Source of the DNA: Mycobacteriaceae bacterium
GTDB taxonomy: Bacteria; Actinomycetota; Actinomycetes; Mycobacteriales; Mycobacteriaceae
Assembly (NCBI GenBank): GCA_019242135.1
Contig: JAFAWC010000289.1
Location: 1 to 7,547, forward strand
Direction of reading: 5' to 3'
Length of the DNA: 7,547 nt
How positions within the stretch are numbered: position 1 is the stretch's first letter; each line of letters opens with the position of its first letter. Shown here piece by piece: positions 5,527 to 7,547 of this stretch. The notes under the pieces are model-generated. The model did not search any database. It had not been told where the DNA came from and was given only the letters and a program-made list of their open reading frames with translations. Made by a program: the position numbers and the translations under genes.

Positions 5527-6519
5527 GTGACCGTCAGCGAAAGTAGTCCGGCCTCGATTGACACCTCTGAACCGCCCCTTTCAGCGCCGCTGAAACTCTC
5601 CTTTGACTACACCCGTTCGGTCGGGCCTGTGCTCGGCCAGTTCTTCTCGGCGCTGCGACAGCGGGGCGTCGTCGGGGTGCGCGGATCGGACGGCCGCGTG
5701 CATGTGCCACCGGCCGAGTACGACCCCGTCACCTACGAACCGCTGCGCGAGATCGTACCCGTGGCCAGCGTCGGGACGGTGGTGTCGTGGACCTGGCAGC
5801 CCTCGCCGTTGGAGGGGCAGCCGCTCGACCGGCCGTTCGCGTGGGCGCTGATCAGACTCGACGGCGCCGACACCGCGTTGCTGCACGCGGTGGACGCCGG
5901 CTCGGCGGATGCAATCGGCACTGGGACGCGCGTGCACGTGCACTGGGCCGACAAACCAGTCGGCGCGATCACCGACATCGCGTACTTCGCGCTCGGTGAT
6001 CAGCAGGAGCCGGTGTCGCAGACCGCCGACGATCGCGATCCGGTCACCATGGTTGTGGTCCCGACCAGCATCGAAATCCAGCACAGCGCCTCCCGCGAGG
6101 AAAGCGCCTACCTGCGCGCGCTCGCGAAGGGCAGGCTCATCGGGGCACGGACCGGCAAGGGAGGCAAGGTGTATTTCCCGCCGCACGGCGCCGATCCGGC
6201 CACCGGGTTGGGAACCACGGAGTTCGTCGAGCTACCGGACAAGGGCACCGTGACGACGTTCGCGATCATCAACATCCCCTTCGCAGGCCAGCGGATCGCC
6301 CCGCCGTACGTCGCGGCCTATGTGTTGCTCGACGGCGCCGACATCCCGTTCCTGCATCTGGTCACCGAGATCGACGCGGACCAGGTGCGGATGGGCATGC
6401 GCGTGGAGGCGGTGTGGAAGCCGCGCGAGGAATGGGGACCGGGCATCGACAACATCGACCACTTCCGGCCCACCGGCGAGCCGGACGCCGAATACGACAC
6501 CTACAAGCACCACCTGTAA
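5527..6519 (+). CDS. Tandem DUF35 (OB-fold) acyl-CoA-associated protein without zinc-ribbon cysteines, Rv3521-like
   Basis: A 330-residue protein made of two DUF35-like copies, about residues 24-155 and 181-313. The copies share the pattern of an N-terminal helix, a ribbon ending in a V-x-V/F-PP segment (RVHVPP 57-62; KVYFPP 214-219), then an OB-fold with LDGAD..LLH (111-120) and LDGAD..FLH (268-277). DUF35 proteins partner thiolase-fold enzymes; the ChsH2 DUF35 domain with Ltp2 forms the known steroid retro-aldolase. Here the partner is probably Ltp4, encoded 8 bp downstream (and perhaps Ltp3 beyond the window). The whole protein has no cysteine, so both CxxC zinc-ribbon sites are gone; in copy two RTGKGGKVYFPP aligns with the usual RCxxCGRVYFPP. 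GTG 5527 is the only credible start: the open frame upstream runs through the operator and the LLM gene, and there is no other start codon before the first domain. Confidence 0.85.
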   Translation: MTVSESSPASIDTSEPPLSAPLKLSFDYTRSVGPVLGQFFSALRQRGVVGVRGSDGRVHVPPAEYDPVTYEPLREIVPVASVGTVVSWTWQPSPLEGQPLDRPFAWALIRLDGADTALLHAVDAGSADAIGTGTRVHVHWADKPVGAITDIAYFALGDQQEPVSQTADDRDPVTMVVVPTSIEIQHSASREESAYLRALAKGRLIGARTGKGGKVYFPPHGADPATGLGTTEFVELPDKGTVTTFAIINIPFAGQRIAPPYVAAYVLLDGADIPFLHLVTEIDADQVRMGMRVEAVWKPREEWGPGIDNIDHFRPTGEPDAEYDTYKHHL

Positions 6520-6523
6520 GGGA
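6518..6523 (+). promoter_or_regulatory. Ribosome binding site of ltp4 overlapping the DUF35 stop codon
   Basis: AAGGGA uses the last two bases of the TAA stop (6517-6519) and lies 4 nt before ATG 6528. It supports the ltp4 start and coupled translation of the two probable partner proteins. Confidence 0.6.
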
Positions 6524-6527
6524 CCTG

Positions 6528-7547
6528 ATGACTTCACGAGACATCGCCGTCGTCGGCTTCGCGCACGCCCCGCATGTGCGCCGCACCGACGGCACCACTA
6601 ACGGCGTCGAGATGCTGATGCCGTGCTTCGCGCAGCTGTACTCGGATCTGGGGATCAGCAAGGCCGACATCGGCTTCTGGTGCTCGGGTTCGTCGGATTA
6701 CCTTGCCGGACGCGCGTTTTCATTCATTTCGGCGATCGACTCGATCGGTGCGGTGCCGCCGATCAACGAATCGCACGTGGAGATGGACGCGGCGTGGGCA
6801 CTATATGAGGCGTACATCAAGGTGCTGACCGGCGAGGTTGAGACCGCACTCGTGTACGGCTTCGGCAAGTCCTCGGCGGGCATTTTGCGCCGGGTGCTCG
6901 CGCTGCAAACCGATCCCTACACCGTCGCTCCCCTGTGGCCGGACTCGGTGTCGATCGCCGGACTGCAGGCCCGCCTCGGGCTGGAGGCGGGCACGTGGAC
7001 GCCCGAGTCGATGGCGCAGGTGGCGCTGGACTCATTCGCCGCGGCCGACCGGGTGGACTCGGAGAAACCGGCGAAGAGCATCGACGAGTTGTTGTCGCGG
7101 CCCTTCTTCGCCGATCCATTGCGCCGCCACGACATCGCACCGATCACCGACGGTGCCGCCGCGATCGTGCTGGCCGCCGGGGACCGCGCCCGCGAGCTGT
7201 GCCCAAACCCGGCGTGGATCACCGGCTTCGAGCACCGCATCGAGACACCGGTGCTCGGCGCGCGCGACCTGACTGTGTCACCGTCGACCGCGGCCGCGGC
7301 GCAGGCGGCCACCGGTGGTGACGTCGCGTCGATCGAGGTCGCCGAGATCTACGCGCCGTTCACCCATCAGCAGCTGATCCTGACCGAAGCAATCGGCCTG
7401 CCGTCGTCGACGAAGCTCAACCCGTCGGGCGGCACCCTGGCGGCCAACCCGATGTTCTGTGCAGGCTTGGAGCGCATCGGCTTTGCGGCGCAACATATCT
7501 TCGATGGCTCCGCAGGACGAGTGCTCGCGCATGCGACCAGCGGACCG
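6528..7547 (+). CDS. ltp4: Thiolase-fold lipid-transfer protein / probable steroid retro-aldolase Ltp4 (3' end cut by right edge)
   Basis: 340 residues of an SCP-x thiolase-type protein, open at the right edge; the family is about 350-355 residues, so only the extreme C-terminus is probably missing. Family landmarks: LVYGFGK (108-114), HDIAPITDGAAAIVLA (201-216), AEIYAPFTHQQLILTEAIGL (272-291), LNPSGGTLAANPMFCAG (297-313). The thiolase catalytic residues are not kept: the N-terminal nucleophilic cysteine position aligns with E85 in HVEMDAAWAL, the GHP histidine is replaced in AANP (N307), and the usual HD pair is Y275-A276. This points to the Ltp2-like aldolase branch, where tyrosines act in retro-aldol cleavage of beta-hydroxy steroid-CoA. 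Rhodococcus Ltp3 and Ltp4 are known to be needed for C24-branched side-chain removal. It directly follows its likely DUF35 partner, under the KstR box at 5505-5518. Confidence 0.88.
   Translation, partial: MTSRDIAVVGFAHAPHVRRTDGTTNGVEMLMPCFAQLYSDLGISKADIGFWCSGSSDYLAGRAFSFISAIDSIGAVPPINESHVEMDAAWALYEAYIKVLTGEVETALVYGFGKSSAGILRRVLALQTDPYTVAPLWPDSVSIAGLQARLGLEAGTWTPESMAQVALDSFAAADRVDSEKPAKSIDELLSRPFFADPLRRHDIAPITDGAAAIVLAAGDRARELCPNPAWITGFEHRIETPVLGARDLTVSPSTAAAAQAATGGDVASIEVAEIYAPFTHQQLILTEAIGLPSSTKLNPSGGTLAANPMFCAGLERIGFAAQHIFDGSAGRVLAHATSGP

Overview
The window looks like chromosomal DNA of a mycobacterium (GC-rich, frequent GTG starts, sparse spacers). It carries most of the sterol side-chain catabolism cluster that corresponds in content to Rv3515c-Rv3522 of Mycobacterium tuberculosis. 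This assignment comes from recognising the protein families and the gene order; no database search was run. Three copies of the KstR operator (TNNAACNNGTTNNA, the TetR-family repressor of cholesterol catabolism) lie in the promoter gaps and tie the genes into one regulon.

Layout. Positions 1-643 (-) hold the N-terminal part of the acyl-CoA synthetase FadD19, cut by the left edge. A KstR box at 655-668 separates it from the divergent echA19 (722-1522, +), an enoyl-CoA hydratase. echA19 is followed after 29 bp by a 284-residue protein (1552-2406, +) with an AbiEi-like N-terminus and a DUF559/Vsr-like nuclease C-terminus. A long nested hairpin (2388-2451) separates this rightward unit from a leftward unit read as: F420-dependent LLM-type oxidoreductase (4429-5460), KstR box, acetoacetate-decarboxylase-like protein (3662-4384), then CYP142 (2453-3649). 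A third KstR box (5505-5518) is shared by the LLM gene and a rightward operon, which encodes a tandem DUF35 protein (5527-6519) and the thiolase-fold lipid-transfer protein Ltp4 (6528 to the right edge, lacking probably only its last residues).

How the genes work together. CYP142 oxidises the terminal side-chain carbon of cholesterol or cholestenone. FadD19 makes the CoA thioester of the steroid acid, with a known role for C24-branched sterols. EchA19 hydrates side-chain enoyl-CoA intermediates. The DUF35/Ltp4 pair fits a retro-aldolase that removes the side-chain unit from beta-hydroxy CoA intermediates, because Ltp4 has lost the thiolase catalytic residues. The roles of the LLM, decarboxylase-like and nuclease-like genes are not established.

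Most of the window is a known system. The points worth a second look are: the DUF35 protein, which has no cysteine and so has lost the zinc-ribbon ligands in both halves; the leftward orientation of the decarboxylase-like gene, which appears to differ from M. tuberculosis; the constant short distance between KstR boxes and three start codons, suggesting leaderless mRNAs; and the hairpin at the convergent junction, which may be a dispersed element. No gap exceeds 80 bp, so no large stretch is left unexplained.
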